DNA from: an uncultured Tenacibaculum sp.
GTDB taxonomy: Bacteria; Bacteroidota; Bacteroidia; Flavobacteriales; Flavobacteriaceae
NCBI GenBank assembly: GCA_947496185.1
Contig: CANMCD010000007.1
Coordinates: 1-64,000, forward strand
Direction: 5' to 3'
Length of the DNA stretch: 64,000 nt
A program made the translations under genes and the position numbers. Shown here one piece after another: positions 15,270 to 23,514 of this stretch (positions are counted from its first letter, which is position 1; each line of letters begins with the position of its first letter). The notes beneath the pieces were generated by a model. That model had not been told where the DNA came from and ran no database searches. It worked only from the letters and a program-made list of their open reading frames with translations.

Positions 15270-15994
15270 TGTGTTTCCATTTATCAAATACAAAAACTAA
15301 AAAGCAGAACGAAAAGCGTTTTGACGCTAGTTTTGTTGCTCCTGAGGAATACGAACAATATTTTCACTTTGCTGGCTATGAAAACAAAAATATGTGGATT
15401 ATTAAGCAAAATGAATACGATGAAATACATCCAGCTTCATGGGGACTACTCCCTGAATATCTTAATCCAAACAAAAGAAACGAGTTTTTAAGAAAGTATA
15501 AGACGTATAACGCTACATCAGAACGTATCATTTCAGGTAGTGGTATAGCTTCCAAGTTTATTATGGAACAGCGTTGCTTGATTTTAATTGATGGTTTTTT
15601 TGAGCCACATTATGCTGGTGGAAAGTCCATACCGCATTATATTAAATATAAAGACCATTCATTATTTGCTTTTGGTGGCGTTTACACACAGCTAGAAAAC
15701 GATACATACACAACAACTATCATAACGAGGGAAGCAAACGAGTTCTTTTCATCTATACACAACAAAAAGAAAAAAGGAACATTTCGTATGCCTTTGGTTT
15801 TGGAAAGAGAAACCGAAGTTGATTGGCTTTCTGATGATCTATTCGAGGGAGATGTTAACGAGCTTTTAAACTCATTTACTAAAAATGAATTTGAAGCTTA
15901 CCCAGTTAGCAAAAATATAGAAAAAGGAAATGTTAACTACCCTGAGATACTTTCGAAAGTTGAATATTCAGAATTAAATAATAGGTTGTTTTAG
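15269..15994 (+). CDS. SRAP (YedK/HMCES-like) abasic-site protein
   Basis: 241 residues. The catalytic cysteine is residue 2 (MCFH, used after Met removal); NATSERI, CLILIDGFFEPH (active-site glutamate) and RMPLVL follow in the family order. The histidine that normally precedes RMP is in IHNKKKKGTFRMP, i.e. displaced by a short insertion. SRAP proteins crosslink to abasic sites in single-stranded DNA and shield them. Coupling by overlap to the translesion polymerase suggests joint protection of replicating phage DNA. Confidence 0.92.
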   Translation: MCFHLSNTKTKKQNEKRFDASFVAPEEYEQYFHFAGYENKNMWIIKQNEYDEIHPASWGLLPEYLNPNKRNEFLRKYKTYNATSERIISGSGIASKFIMEQRCLILIDGFFEPHYAGGKSIPHYIKYKDHSLFAFGGVYTQLENDTYTTTIITREANEFFSSIHNKKKKGTFRMPLVLERETEVDWLSDDLFEGDVNELLNSFTKNEFEAYPVSKNIEKGNVNYPEILSKVEYSELNNRLF

Positions 15995-16060
15995 ATTACA
16001 CTAGGTGATATTAGGTGACATTAGCTAGCACTAGTTGACGTTAGCCGACATTAGCCGAAC
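15991..16060. repeat. Seven tandem degenerate 10-bp repeats
   Basis: Consecutive decamers TTAGATTACA, CTAGGTGATA, TTAGGTGACA, TTAGCTAGCA, CTAGTTGACG, TTAGCCGACA and TTAGCCGAAC; positions 2-4 (TAG) are invariant. The period equals one helical turn, so a protein could contact the same DNA face seven times. The first unit contains the stop codon of the SRAP gene. Because TAG recurs every 10 bases, all three frames are stopped. Confidence 0.8.
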
Positions 16061-16299
16061 AGTTATAAAAACAAATCTTTTATTATTGCTATAAATGCAA
16101 AAAATATAAATTATGTATATATTTGAAAAGGCGATTTAACTATTGACTATCGCACTTTGTGAATTGCAAGGTATTAAGATTTTTGTAGCCTATGTTTGTT
16201 AAAAGCTAACGGGCAAACAAAAAGAAAAGTCAATAGCTGGAACCTATTGACTTCTTATCTTTAATTAGGCTAAACTTACGTTAGCACCTTTTTTTAGCG
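16061..16299 (+). ncRNA. Candidate structured RNA or leader
   Basis: No gene fits here. GCTAACG (16205-16211) pairs with CGTTAGC (16279-16285), enclosing GTCAATAG (16229-16236)/CTATTGAC (16244-16251) with a 7-base loop; seven T follow at 16289-16295, so the outer stem may be a terminator. Both inner strands also have perfect upstream partners (16039-16045 and 16140-16147). A -7 box TATGTTTG at 16191-16198 could start it near 16205. Candidate only; the family is unknown. Confidence 0.4.
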
Positions 16300-16395
16300 A
16301 TGAAAGTCGAATTTCTGAAAATCGCCACTGCTTTATTAAGTTTCTTAACAGCTTTAGTAAAACTTGTTATAACTTACAAAAGCAAAAAAAAGTAA
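16300..16395 (+). CDS. 31-residue hydrophobic peptide
   Basis: ATG 16300 to TAA 16393-16395. The product has one membrane segment (FLKIATALLSFLTALVKLVI) and a lysine-rich tail. Size and layout recall type I toxins and the small membrane peptides of Bacteroidota. It sits directly behind the structured segment and before a strong terminator. Function is not established; it may also be a small holin-like or regulatory peptide. Confidence 0.5.
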   Translation: MKVEFLKIATALLSFLTALVKLVITYKSKKK

Positions 16396-16409
16396 TTTTT
16401 TCAACTTTT

Positions 16410-16435
16410 CCACACTATATTAGTGTGGTTTTTTG
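16410..16435 (+). terminator. Rho-independent terminator before the late genes
   Basis: CCACACTA (16410-16417), loop TAT, TAGTGTGG (16421-16428), then six T. It separates the early and damage-response genes from the late operon. Confidence 0.8.
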
Positions 16436-16496
16436 TATTACAAATGTACAAAATATTTACTAATATAATAAATTTCTGATTTCCATGGATTTTATA

Positions 16497-16504
16497 TATA
16501 TTTG
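16497..16504 (+). promoter_or_regulatory. Late-operon promoter, -7 box
   Basis: TATATTTG fits the flavobacterial TAnnTTTG box; a poor -33 (TTTCTG at 16473-16478) lies 18 bp upstream, which suggests activator help. It follows a terminator and precedes the packaging genes by about 90 bases. Confidence 0.5.
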
Positions 16505-16597
16505 TAGTAATACGTCTATTATAGGCGTTTGAAGATTCCCAAGTCCTACAGACTAGTAGGCATAAAGATTCCAATATTATTTTTAAGTTTTTTTAAG

Positions 16598-17032
16598 ATG
16601 AGAAAGAAGAAATACACTCATCCGACACGTATTTTTAAAGAACCTGAAGAACTGTATAGAGCTTTCGAGGAATTTAAAGAAGATGTTAAAAACCAGTCAG
16701 AGGAGTGGGTTAAGGTTCAGTTTGCTGGCAAAGATGGTGATAGAAAAGAAGTTAAACAAAAAGTTCCTTTGACTTTTGAGGGTTTTAAAAGGTTTTGTTA
16801 TGGAAGGTATGGAAGTGTTGAGCAATATTTTTTTAATAAGGATGAGCTCTATGATGATTTCGTAGGTATCTGTGCACGTATAAAGAACGAAATACGTGAA
16901 AACCAGATAATTGGAGGGCTGTTGAATTTTTACAACCCAAGCATAACGCAACGATTAAATAATTTAGCTGATAAAAAAGATGTAAAAGGGGAGGTAACCA
17001 CTTTTGTAGTAGGAGGAAAGGAGGAAGATTAG
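16598..17032 (+). CDS. Terminase small subunit (gp3-like packaging protein)
   Basis: 144 residues from ATG 16598; a TTG at 16529 in the same frame would add 23 residues (hydrophobic, not conserved in the family) and is less likely. The order FKEPEELYRAFEEF, VPLTFEGFKRFCYGRYG, ICARIKNEIRENQIIGGLLN and FYNPSITQRLNNLADKKD is that of the GP3_package family, which recognises phage DNA for packaging. It overlaps the large subunit by one base. Confidence 0.82.
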   Translation: MRKKKYTHPTRIFKEPEELYRAFEEFKEDVKNQSEEWVKVQFAGKDGDRKEVKQKVPLTFEGFKRFCYGRYGSVEQYFFNKDELYDDFVGICARIKNEIRENQIIGGLLNFYNPSITQRLNNLADKKDVKGEVTTFVVGGKEED

Positions 17033-18579
17033 TGCCTAAAATTAAACTGAAATTTAATTGGAGGATTTTTAACCCAAATTTCCATCATTTGGAAAAGGAA
17101 ATGACCAATATTTACCGTCGTTTCATTTGGTGTTACGGTGGTTCTTCTTCGGCTAAATCCTACTCAGTTGCCCAAGCTATTATAATAATTGGGTGTTTAA
17201 TCGAGAGCTCTGATACCTTGGTTTTTAGAAAAGTATCTGCTACTATAGACGAGACTATATTTAAGGACTTTAAATCAATCATAAGAAGATTAGATTTAGA
17301 GAGGTTTTTTATTGTCCAATCTAAAAAAATAATATGTATCAATGGTTCTCAAATAGTCTTTAAAGGTTTGGATGATCCAGAAAAAATAAAGGGTATTTCT
17401 TCCTTTAAAAGAGTTGTTTTAGAAGAAGTTTCAGAGTTTGATTATGCAGATTTTAAGCAGGTTAAGAAGAGGTTAAGAGGGATGGAGGGGCAGCAGATAA
17501 TATGCATGTTTAACCCTATTGATAAAGAACACTGGATAAAAAAAGAAGTATTTGATAGGGAAGAAAAAAGAGAATTATCAAAGTCTTTAGTTGACCATAA
17601 CGGTGTACTAAAATTAAATATTGATAAAGAATATACAGAAGTTACTGAGAAGTGGGAGGGTGGAGAAATAGAAGTAAATGGTGAAAAATTTCCTCCAAAT
17701 TTTGTTGTAATAAAGTCAACATATTTGAATAATTTTTGGGTTGTCGGCTCTCCGTGTAAAAAATTCGGATTTGTTGATATACAGACAATTGCTGATTTTA
17801 ACCATGACAAGAAAACAGATTATAATTTTTACACCGTTTATGCTCTTGGAAATTGGGGTAAACTAAACAGAGGAGGAGAGTTTTATAAGTTATTTAAACC
17901 AGAAAATAATGTAAAAGATTTTTGTTATAACCCTGAATTACCGTTGCATATTTCATTTGATGAGAACGTTAACCCGTATGTTACATTATCTGTTTATCAA
18001 GCACAAGGTCTAGCTTCATGGAAAATAGATGAGATATGTCTCGAACATCCTAAAAACACTTTAAAACATGCTTTAAGAGAGCTTAAAAAAAGATATATAG
18101 ACCATAATAAAAAGATTTTTATTTATGGAGATAGAACCTCTTTAAAATCTGACTCAAAGCTAGAGAAAGGTCAGAACTTTTTTACAATAATTGAAGCCTT
18201 TTTAGATGAGAACGAGTATTTGAACGAAAGGAGGTTGCCAAGTAAGAACCCGAACGTGCATGATCGAGGCAATTTTATAAACGAAATTTTTGCATTTAGA
18301 ATTCCTGATGTTAGCTATTACGTTTCATCAAATTGCCCTAAAACAATTGGCGATTACGAGAGTGTAAAAGAAGCGTCAGACGGAGGAAAATTTAAAGAAA
18401 AAACAAAGCATCCTATAACTAAGGTGACTTATGAGAAATACGGTCATTTAACAGACACGGACGATTATTTTTTATGTGAGTATTACAAACCTCAATATAG
18501 GAAATACTTAAACCGTAAGAAGAGGAAAAACCAAGGAACGGAAGCTAGAACTTTAGGAGAATTAGGAATAAATATATGA
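17032..18579 (+). CDS. Terminase large subunit
   Basis: 515 residues, GTG start in the one-base overlap TAGTG. The N-terminal FNPNFHHLEKEM is followed by a variant Walker A, CYGGSSSAKSYSVAQ (alanine where most have G or S), and Walker B RVVLEEVSEFD. The C-terminal RNase H-like nuclease shows HISFDENVNPYVTL and IYGDRTS as acidic sites. It is the packaging motor and headful or cos nuclease of the phage, acting with the small subunit and the portal encoded next. Confidence 0.92.
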   Translation: MPKIKLKFNWRIFNPNFHHLEKEMTNIYRRFIWCYGGSSSAKSYSVAQAIIIIGCLIESSDTLVFRKVSATIDETIFKDFKSIIRRLDLERFFIVQSKKIICINGSQIVFKGLDDPEKIKGISSFKRVVLEEVSEFDYADFKQVKKRLRGMEGQQIICMFNPIDKEHWIKKEVFDREEKRELSKSLVDHNGVLKLNIDKEYTEVTEKWEGGEIEVNGEKFPPNFVVIKSTYLNNFWVVGSPCKKFGFVDIQTIADFNHDKKTDYNFYTVYALGNWGKLNRGGEFYKLFKPENNVKDFCYNPELPLHISFDENVNPYVTLSVYQAQGLASWKIDEICLEHPKNTLKHALRELKKRYIDHNKKIFIYGDRTSLKSDSKLEKGQNFFTIIEAFLDENEYLNERRLPSKNPNVHDRGNFINEIFAFRIPDVSYYVSSNCPKTIGDYESVKEASDGGKFKEKTKHPITKVTYEKYGHLTDTDDYFLCEYYKPQYRKYLNRKKRKNQGTEARTLGELGINI

Positions 18580-18580
18580 T

Positions 18581-19978
18581 ATGGAGGAACTTATAAGTAA
18601 AATAAAATCAGGTCTTTTAGATGGAGAAGTTTTAAAAGAAATTTCTACTAATAAAAAGTCAAAAGAAACAATTGAGGAATATTACAAGGAGTGTGTCGAG
18701 AAGGACAGAAGTATAAGAAAAACGCAGATAGGAAGCACTCAGATTGATAAGATGGTCAAAGACGAAAAAGGAAGAACGAAATTAGTCGAAGCTGTAAGAA
18801 CACCAGTAAATTATGCTAAAAAAATAGTTCAGACTAGTGTTGCTTTTGAGTTTTCTGAGCCTGTAAGTTTGAAGCCATCTATATCAAACAAGTTAACAGA
18901 AAAGATATCTGAGGTTTGGAGTTCTTGTCGTTTAGACGCCAAGTTACAAGAACTTAAAGAATACCAGAGAAGTGAGACACAAGCAGCTTTATTATTTAAG
19001 ACAAAAAAGAAAGAGGGAAAACCAATTGAAATAAAAACAAAAGTTCTTCACTTCAAAAGTGGTGAGTTTTGGGGAGTTTTTGATGACTTTGGTGATATGA
19101 TTCTATTTTGCTGGATGTTCAAAACAAAAAAGAAAGAAAAGGAAATAGTTAATTTATACATCTATGATGAGAATCAATTATACAAATATGAAAAAGATGA
19201 AGAGTGGATGTTGATTAATAAAGACCTACACGGTTTTGATGTGATACCAGTTGTCTATTTATCTCAAGAGAAACCAGAGCATGAGGATGTAAAGGAATTG
19301 ATAGACAGATACGAAACAGTGCTGTCAAAATTAGGAGCTTCCAACAATTACTCGGGCTCTCCACTTCTGTTTACCATTGGAACAATTGAAGGTATGCCTG
19401 ATCGTGATAGTGACGGAAAGCTGTTAAACGCTCCAATGATATTTGACGAAGATGAAGGGAAGTACAAACATGGAGATGCTAAGTTTTTGACTCACGATAA
19501 TGCCCCGAAAAGTATTGAATTAGAAATGAGAACTTTGGAGAGACTTATATTCCATTTAACAAGTACACCAGATATTTCATTTGAGAGTTTAAAAGGAATT
19601 GGAAACACGTCTGGGGTGGCTTTGGAGCTTCTTTTTTTAGAATCAAAACTCAAAGCTAAAAGAAACGAGGGAGGGAATAGAACAGATGTGCAGCGTATAA
19701 TTAACGTATTAATTTCTGGAATAACTAACACGTTAGATATTAGCTTGAAAGGACAAAAGGAGGGTTTACATTACGATATAGCTTTTTCGAGTGTTTTACC
19801 TAATGATCTCTCAAACCTTGTCGACACTTTAGTTAAAGCTGTTGAAGGTGGTATCATTTCCAGAGAAAAGGCAGTTGAACTTTTAGCTATCACAAATAAC
19901 ACAGAGGAAGAAATTAAAAAAATACTTGATGATAAAATTGGAGAAGAAAAACCAGATAAACAAGGAGGTTCTATTTGA
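18581..19978 (+). CDS. Portal protein (SPP1 gp6-like)
   Basis: 465 residues. Residues about 65-95 (VRTPVNYAKKIVQTSVAFEF) and the domain up to VALELLFLESKLKAKRNEG match the SPP1 gp6-type portal family. It forms the dodecameric vertex through which DNA enters. One base separates it from the terminase gene. The 3' end overlaps the next frame by about 50 bases. Confidence 0.87.
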   Translation: MEELISKIKSGLLDGEVLKEISTNKKSKETIEEYYKECVEKDRSIRKTQIGSTQIDKMVKDEKGRTKLVEAVRTPVNYAKKIVQTSVAFEFSEPVSLKPSISNKLTEKISEVWSSCRLDAKLQELKEYQRSETQAALLFKTKKKEGKPIEIKTKVLHFKSGEFWGVFDDFGDMILFCWMFKTKKKEKEIVNLYIYDENQLYKYEKDEEWMLINKDLHGFDVIPVVYLSQEKPEHEDVKELIDRYETVLSKLGASNNYSGSPLLFTIGTIEGMPDRDSDGKLLNAPMIFDEDEGKYKHGDAKFLTHDNAPKSIELEMRTLERLIFHLTSTPDISFESLKGIGNTSGVALELLFLESKLKAKRNEGGNRTDVQRIINVLISGITNTLDISLKGQKEGLHYDIAFSSVLPNDLSNLVDTLVKAVEGGIISREKAVELLAITNNTEEEIKKILDDKIGEEKPDKQGGSI

Positions 19979-20225
19979 AAGAGCTTATAGAGCCAAAAGA
20001 GATTTTATTAGGCATTCTATGAAGAAAAATAAAAAAGCACTAGGAAGTAGAAAAGAGTATGTTAAGTACTTTTTAAACGTTTGGTCTGTTAAGCCAGAAA
20101 ACCAATGTAATATGTTGGATTTAAGGTCTGAACTAGCTAATTATCATTTGTTCGTTTCTAAGCGAACATTAGAAAGAATTATCAAAGAAATACAAATTAC
20201 CGACACCATGTCGCAAAATAATTAG
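19929..20225 (+). CDS. Hypothetical protein after portal
   Basis: 98 residues from ATG 19929, basic and helical (ERAYRAKRDFIRHSMKKNKK, then LDLRSELANYHLFVSKRTLE). The real start may be further in, because the first 50 bases overlap the portal gene. The C-terminal part looks like a small helical DNA-binding protein. No family recognised. Confidence 0.55.
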   Translation: MIKLEKKNQINKEVLFERAYRAKRDFIRHSMKKNKKALGSRKEYVKYFLNVWSVKPENQCNMLDLRSELANYHLFVSKRTLERIIKEIQITDTMSQNN

Positions 20226-20279
20226 TAATCGATTTTTCCTTATTACTTTTAAATATAAGTGTTTAAAAGTTATCAAAAA

Positions 20280-20879
20280 ATGGAAGAATTAAGAGAAAAA
20301 CTTAGGGCAGAACTTATAAAAAAAGGACTACCAGAGGAACTATCTAATTACATCGCTATCAGTAATGAAAGTGAAATTGAAGGTGTACTAAATGACTTAG
20401 TGAAACTTCAAAATCCACCAATAAAAAACTTCGAGGATTTTTTAAAAGAAAACCCAGAGGCTAAGAGGGAATATGACCGAAAAGTATCTAGGGCTATTGA
20501 AACTTACAAGAAAAAAAGTACAAAACCACTACAAGAGGAAGACAATGGAGCAGCTCCTGAATGGGCTAAAACCTTGTTTGAACAGTTTAAAGAATTAAAA
20601 ACTGGTTTTGAAACTTCTAGTAAAAAATCAATAGCTAGTGATCTGTGGTCTAAAGCTGATTTACCAGCATCAATAAAAAATAATGATGAGTGGTTTAATA
20701 AGCTAATAGACTTAAACTCTGAGGTGACAATAGAAGACCAATTAAAACAAGCTATTGAATTGATTACTCCTTTAAAACAAGAGGTAATAAATGCAAGTGT
20801 TAGCGGTGATGGTTTTCCAAGTCCGAGGGGAGATAACGACGAACCTACAGACGCTGAAATAGCGGATATTGTTAATTAA
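20280..20879 (+). CDS. Probable capsid scaffolding protein
   Basis: 199 residues from ATG 20280 (a GTG at 20259 would add seven). Highly charged helical N-terminal half with coiled-coil character (MEELREKLRAELIKKGLPEE) and a C-terminal GDGFPSPRGDNDEPTDAEIA tail. Position between portal and capsid, composition and size are those of scaffolding proteins, which shape the procapsid and then leave. No sequence family can be named. Confidence 0.65.
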   Translation: MEELREKLRAELIKKGLPEELSNYIAISNESEIEGVLNDLVKLQNPPIKNFEDFLKENPEAKREYDRKVSRAIETYKKKSTKPLQEEDNGAAPEWAKTLFEQFKELKTGFETSSKKSIASDLWSKADLPASIKNNDEWFNKLIDLNSEVTIEDQLKQAIELITPLKQEVINASVSGDGFPSPRGDNDEPTDAEIADIVN

Positions 20880-20889
20880 AAATTTTAAA

Positions 20890-21249
20890 ATGATTGATCT
20901 AAAAATAAAAGAAGAAACTTTTGGAGAAGCAAATGATAGTATAGCTATCAAAAAGTACATCCATGGAAAAGAGGGAGGTGTCGATTTAGATTGCACTGGT
21001 TTCCCTGATGAATATATCCATGCAGGGCATGGCGTAATACTTCAAGGGGGGGTATACAAGCCTCAGCCCGTTGACGGTAAAAGACATGATCTCCTTGTTG
21101 GTGTAGTTGTTTCTACAACAAGAAAAGAAGTGCCATCGGTAGGAGTTATGACTGGAGGTTATATAAATAATAATGCGTTGAAATATCCATTTAGTAACGA
21201 CGCACTATGGAAGCTAAATGAACTAGGAATTTATAATCAAGTAGACTAA
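20890..21249 (+). CDS. Putative head decoration protein
   Basis: 119 residues from ATG 20890. Beta-rich and glycine-rich (DEYIHAGHGVILQGGVYKPQ, then LLVGVVVSTTRKEVPSVGVM), as in lambda gpD-like decoration proteins whose genes also lie just before the major capsid gene. Assigned by position and composition. Confidence 0.55.
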   Translation: MIDLKIKEETFGEANDSIAIKKYIHGKEGGVDLDCTGFPDEYIHAGHGVILQGGVYKPQPVDGKRHDLLVGVVVSTTRKEVPSVGVMTGGYINNNALKYPFSNDALWKLNELGIYNQVD

Positions 21250-21254
21250 AAAAA

Positions 21255-22391
21255 ATGTTTGAAGAATTAATTAGAAGGTACTTAAAAGGCGTAACGAAAG
21301 CTTATTATTTGAGAATAAATGGTACAAAAGAAGAGCCTAAGTATTTGTATGATAAAATGCTAGATCAAGAGTATTCTATCGATATGACTTTTGAGAGCAT
21401 GAATGGGAAATACACAATAGTAACTGCTGATATAGTTGCTTTTGACTCTCCTGTTCCTTTAAAGTCAAGGGATTCGATAAAAAAAGCTATGGGAGAGATT
21501 CCAAAAATGGGGTTGAAATTCAGTCTGAATGAACGTCAGATGAAAACAATTTCAAACCTAAAAAGATTAGGTAGACTACTAGATGCCAAAAAAAGGATTT
21601 TTAAAGATGTTGAACGTTGTATTTTAGGTATTAAAGAAACTATTGAAAAAGCTTTTTTACGCAGTCTTTCTTCGGGGGTTGCTTTAATAGAAGATAGTGA
21701 GAATGTAGGGCATGGTGTTCGGATTGACTACAATATTTCAGAATCGAACAAATTCGGTGTAATAAAAAAGTGGAGCGACCCAACATCAACACCTATTGAT
21801 GATATAAAAAACCTTTTAAAAGGAGCAAAAGCAGTAGGAGAATATCCAGATAACATCTGGATGAACTCAGAAACATTAAGTTTTTTATGTGCAAATAATC
21901 AGGTTAAAGAACAGTTTGCCTTTAATCTAAATTTTGTGGGTTCTGAAGTGCCAGTCCTAGACGAAGATCAACTTAAAAGCTTATTTAAAAAAAGGTTAAA
22001 AGTAACTTTGAATGTAGTTGATAGGAGTTTTATCCATCAAAAAGATGGTAAAAACTCAATGACAGAGGGATGGGCTCGAAATATGGTTGTTTTTACAACA
22101 GGTACAAAAGTTGGAAAATTAGTATATACGGATACAGCAGAAAGCACTATGAGACAAAAAGAAGTACAATATGCTGATCCCAACAAATATACTTTGATTA
22201 GTGTTTTTGGTTCTACAGACCCCGTGACACAGAAAACAGCTGCACAAGCCATAGTTTTTCCGATTCTCCAAAATGTGGACTCATTGTTTTATTTGAATTC
22301 AATGGAGGTAAAAAAATCAGGAAGTGGGAAAGTCATAGATGAAAATTTTGATGAAGTGATTGATGAAAATTTTGATGAAGTGGTAGATTAA
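21255..22391 (+). CDS. Major capsid protein
   Basis: 378 residues. VAFDSPVPLKSRDSIKKAMG, then IPKMGLKFSLNERQ is a signature seen in major capsid proteins of Bacteroidota siphoviruses; the body should have the HK97 fold. The C-terminus carries an acidic octapeptide repeated in tandem (IDENFDEV, encoded by 21-base identical units at 22338-22358 and 22362-22382, period 24). Confidence 0.82.
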   Translation: MFEELIRRYLKGVTKAYYLRINGTKEEPKYLYDKMLDQEYSIDMTFESMNGKYTIVTADIVAFDSPVPLKSRDSIKKAMGEIPKMGLKFSLNERQMKTISNLKRLGRLLDAKKRIFKDVERCILGIKETIEKAFLRSLSSGVALIEDSENVGHGVRIDYNISESNKFGVIKKWSDPTSTPIDDIKNLLKGAKAVGEYPDNIWMNSETLSFLCANNQVKEQFAFNLNFVGSEVPVLDEDQLKSLFKKRLKVTLNVVDRSFIHQKDGKNSMTEGWARNMVVFTTGTKVGKLVYTDTAESTMRQKEVQYADPNKYTLISVFGSTDPVTQKTAAQAIVFPILQNVDSLFYLNSMEVKKSGSGKVIDENFDEVIDENFDEVVD

Positions 22392-22416
22392 ATAATTCAA
22401 AAAAAACTAAAGGTTA

Positions 22417-23001
22417 GTGTATTCATTAAATTCGGTTAAAGTTTTAGAAAGCAGAATTAAGTGGCGAACTCCGATGGGAAAGTTCGCTACTATTCTTGAA
22501 GCTGAATTGATTGCTTCTGAAAATGATAAAGCCTATCAGGATGCTCACAAGCTAATTACCATTGAGAATATTCATTCGACACAACCAAAAGAAAATATCA
22601 CAAATGAAGAGTTTAATACTTATTTGAGAAGATTAAATAAAAGTTGTGTTGACAAGGTTTTAGAAGATGTTTTTGATCTAAATAACTTAGCAGATAGCTC
22701 TAAGAATTACGATGAGCTAATCGAAAAAAATAAAACAGTTTTTGATGCTTCGTTAAGGCTTTATATGGCTGTTCAGGTGATTCAAGGAATGATAACATCA
22801 ACTCGAAGTAACAGAGACGAAAGGCTTTTAAAAAGCTCATATCCGCATCTAAAGATAGAGCTTGAAGGTTCTAAAAATGATAACGGTAAAACGCTATCCG
22901 TAGGTGTCAATTTTCTTTATAACAAGTCAATTGAAAAAGTAAAGAAAAAGCTATTCCCAAGACCTAAAAAAGTTGTGTTACAATCTTTAAATGTTTGGTA
23001 A
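22417..23001 (+). CDS. Head-tail connector-like protein
   Basis: 194 residues with GTG start. Mostly helical, with no family recognised. It occupies the place of the head completion or adaptor protein between capsid and tail genes. Its stop overlaps the next start (TAATG). Confidence 0.6.
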   Translation: MYSLNSVKVLESRIKWRTPMGKFATILEAELIASENDKAYQDAHKLITIENIHSTQPKENITNEEFNTYLRRLNKSCVDKVLEDVFDLNNLADSSKNYDELIEKNKTVFDASLRLYMAVQVIQGMITSTRSNRDERLLKSSYPHLKIELEGSKNDNGKTLSVGVNFLYNKSIEKVKKKLFPRPKKVVLQSLNVW

Positions 23002-23501
23002 TGATGTATGTTAAGGATAACCCTATTGGTCTAGATTTTCTAGTACAAAGGCTTCAAAATAAACTTTACAAAGAGTTGCAATATCAAGGCTTAGAGGCTT
23101 ATGGAAGAGTTTATATAAATGATAGGGAAGGTGAAAAAGTGCCAGAATATTATCATGAAAATAATGAGTATAGAGAAGTTTTGCAAGATGATAGGGCTAA
23201 CGGATTGTTCTTCTTTTTTGAGGATGGTATAACAAAAAAAAGTAGCTCAAGACTGACCACTCCAATGAGCTTGGTTTTTTTATTGGATTTAGAAAAATTA
23301 TACCCAGATTCTAAAGAAAGAAAAGACGAAGAGGTAAGAACAAAAATATACTCCATAATAGAGCAACAAAAATACTTTTACATCAATGAGATAATCAAAG
23401 GTAACGAGGTATTAAAAGACTTTAAAACAAACTTAAAAGAAATGCATCCCTACCTTTTTTTAAGGTTTAACGGAGAGATGAAGTATCAGGGAATTTACTA
23501 A
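23001..23501 (+). CDS. Head-tail or tail-completion protein, hypothetical
   Basis: 166 residues from ATG 23001 in the one-base overlap. Contains PEYYHENNEYREVLQDDRAN and LTTPMSLVFLLDLEKLYPDS, a pattern seen in uncharacterised phage proteins encoded just before the tail tube. Probably joins head and tail; inference from position. Confidence 0.6.
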   Translation: MMYVKDNPIGLDFLVQRLQNKLYKELQYQGLEAYGRVYINDREGEKVPEYYHENNEYREVLQDDRANGLFFFFEDGITKKSSSRLTTPMSLVFLLDLEKLYPDSKERKDEEVRTKIYSIIEQQKYFYINEIIKGNEVLKDFKTNLKEMHPYLFLRFNGEMKYQGIY

Positions 23502-23514
23502 AAAAAATAAAATA

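Noticed and set aside
15991-16060. CRISPR array
   Set aside because: The repeats are only 10 bp, degenerate and contiguous without spacers, and no cas genes are present.
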